NCBI GenBank assembly: GCA_012798935.1
Contig: JAAZMG010000090.1
Coordinates: 1 to 21,870 of the forward strand
From: Tissierellia bacterium
GTDB taxonomy: Bacteria; Bacillota; Clostridia; Tissierellales; Tepidimicrobiaceae
Reading direction: 5' to 3'
Length of the DNA stretch: 21,870 bases
This document shows positions 21,222 to 21,870 of the stretch, piece after piece. Positions within the stretch are counted from its first letter, which is position 1; each line of letters starts with the position of its first letter. The translations under genes and the position numbers were made by a program. Below the pieces are notes generated by a model. The model saw only the letters and a program-made list of their open reading frames with translations, was not told the origin of the DNA and made no database searches.

Positions 21222-21269
21222 CTAGAATATAGAACCTTTCTCACTATCACTAAATACAACTTCAAGCAT
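21222..21269 (-). pseudogene. Very short coding remnant (15 codons)
   Basis: An ATG with GGGGTG 6 nt upstream opens MLEVVFSDSEKGSIF and then stops. The start resembles the N-terminus of DUF1835-type proteins, but only from memory and on very few residues. The following 100 nt do not continue it in any frame. Probably a truncated gene left after a rearrangement between the response regulator and the TetR-type gene. Confidence 0.3.
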
Positions 21270-21298
21270 AATTTCACCCCTAGTACAAAAATATCACC

Positions 21299-21870
21299 TT
21301 ATATTTTAAATCTATATCCTGCTCCCCATACAGTTTCAATAAATGTGCGGCCTTCAGGATTAGCCTCAATTTTTTCTCTTATTCTTGCTATATGTACAGT
21401 TATAGTTGATGCATCTGACAAAGAGTCATAGCCCCAAACCCTTTCAAATAGTTCTTCTTTACTAAAAACCCTATTTGGGTTTTCTACTAAAAATAAGAGC
21501 AAATCAAATTCCTTCTGAGTTAAAAAAACTTCATTATCATCTATATAGACCCTCCGGTCTTGTTTATTAATAGATAATGCTCCAACTGTTATCAACTTCA
21601 TTTTAGAACTGTGTTTAAACCTTTCATATGTTTTTATATGACTATTCACTCTCGCTACCAGTTCACCCATACCAAAAGGTTTAGTTATATAATCGTCAGC
21701 TCCCAAGTTTAATCCTTTAATCTTAAATATTTCATCAGATTTTGCAGATACGATAAGTACAGGTATCTGTTTTGTATCGGATATCTCTGTTAATATGTCA
21801 AAACCGTCCTTTTTGGGAAGCATTAAATCTAAAATAATTAGATCAAAGTCTTCATTTTTAATACACTCAA
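21299..21870 (-). CDS. OmpR/PhoB-family response regulator, 5' end outside the window
   Basis: About 190 residues are visible; the N-terminus lies beyond position 21870. The receiver part shows LIILDLMLPKKDGFDI with the phospho-acceptor aspartate, the switch Ser in VLIVSAKSD, and the conserved Lys in DDYITKPFGMGEL. The C-terminal winged helix follows from ~residue 95, with FLTQKEFDLLLFL, VWGYDSLSDASTITVHIARI and the ending WGAGYRFKI. It controls target promoters when phosphorylated by a histidine kinase. The position after the stop, where the kinase often follows, holds only a short remnant, so the partner must lie upstream outside the window or elsewhere. Targets unknown. Confidence 0.93.
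   Translation of the reverse strand, partial: ECIKNEDFDLIILDLMLPKKDGFDILTEISDTKQIPVLIVSAKSDEIFKIKGLNLGADDYITKPFGMGELVARVNSHIKTYERFKHSSKMKLITVGALSINKQDRRVYIDDNEVFLTQKEFDLLLFLVENPNRVFSKEELFERVWGYDSLSDASTITVHIARIREKIEANPEGRTFIETVWGAGYRFKI

Noticed and set aside
1..21870. CRISPR array, tRNA or rRNA genes
   Set aside because: No regularly spaced direct repeats and no recognisable tRNA or rRNA sequence were seen.

Overview
The window is AT-rich (roughly 30% G+C by eye), with AGGAGG-type ribosome sites, frequent TTG/GTG starts, and clostridial-type families (BlaI/BlaR1-like pair, OsmC-like protein, zinc-dependent phospholipase C-like protein, oleate hydratase). It fits a low-GC Firmicute of the class Clostridia, possibly a Tissierella/Sporanaerobacter-like or Clostridium-like organism. 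The genus cannot be fixed from sequence alone.

1-2440 (minus strand): a TPP-riboswitch-controlled thiamine salvage/synthesis operon in the order thiM, thiE, HAD phosphatase, thiD. All consecutive genes overlap by 14-20 nt, and thiD runs off the window edge. 2444-3698 (minus): a two-gene unit encoding a membrane protein with a C-terminal J domain and a small membrane protein with a zinc ribbon. 3870-5788 (plus): a zinc-phospholipase-C-like protein without a signal peptide, then mnmA (tRNA 2-thiouridylase).

5800-7564 (minus): a polytopic membrane protein of unknown function and uvsE (UV damage endonuclease). 7753-9133 (plus): a four-helix membrane protein whose best start appears to be ATA, then a DegV-family lipid-binding protein. 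9160-12643 (minus): the two overlapping genes of a heterodimeric ABC exporter of BmrC/BmrD (YheI/YheH) type. 12902-13321 (plus): an OsmC-family protein, followed by a short convergent intergenic region that can fold as a three-way junction.

13490-16546 (minus): a BlaI-type repressor and a large M56/BlaR1-type membrane metalloprotease, with two BlaI-type operators over a near-consensus promoter. No beta-lactamase gene is visible, and the sensor part is not a penicillin-binding domain. 16598-18360 is a decay zone holding a perfect 30-bp palindrome, a small membrane protein with a C-terminal frameshift, a shattered radical SAM gene and a frameshifted CPBP (CAAX-type) protease remnant.

18422-21122 (minus): oleate hydratase and a TetR-family regulator separated by a perfect 33-bp dyad next to a -10 box, which suggests a fatty-acid-responsive pair. 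21222-21870 (minus): a tiny coding remnant and the 3' part of an OmpR/PhoB-type response regulator cut by the window edge.

I see no CRISPR array, rRNA or tRNA gene, and no intact transposase. The best candidates for new biology are the non-penicillin sensor of the BlaR1-like protein, the two apparent ATA starts, the J-domain/zinc-ribbon membrane pair, and the three-way-junction intergenic element. None of these is proven by sequence reading alone.
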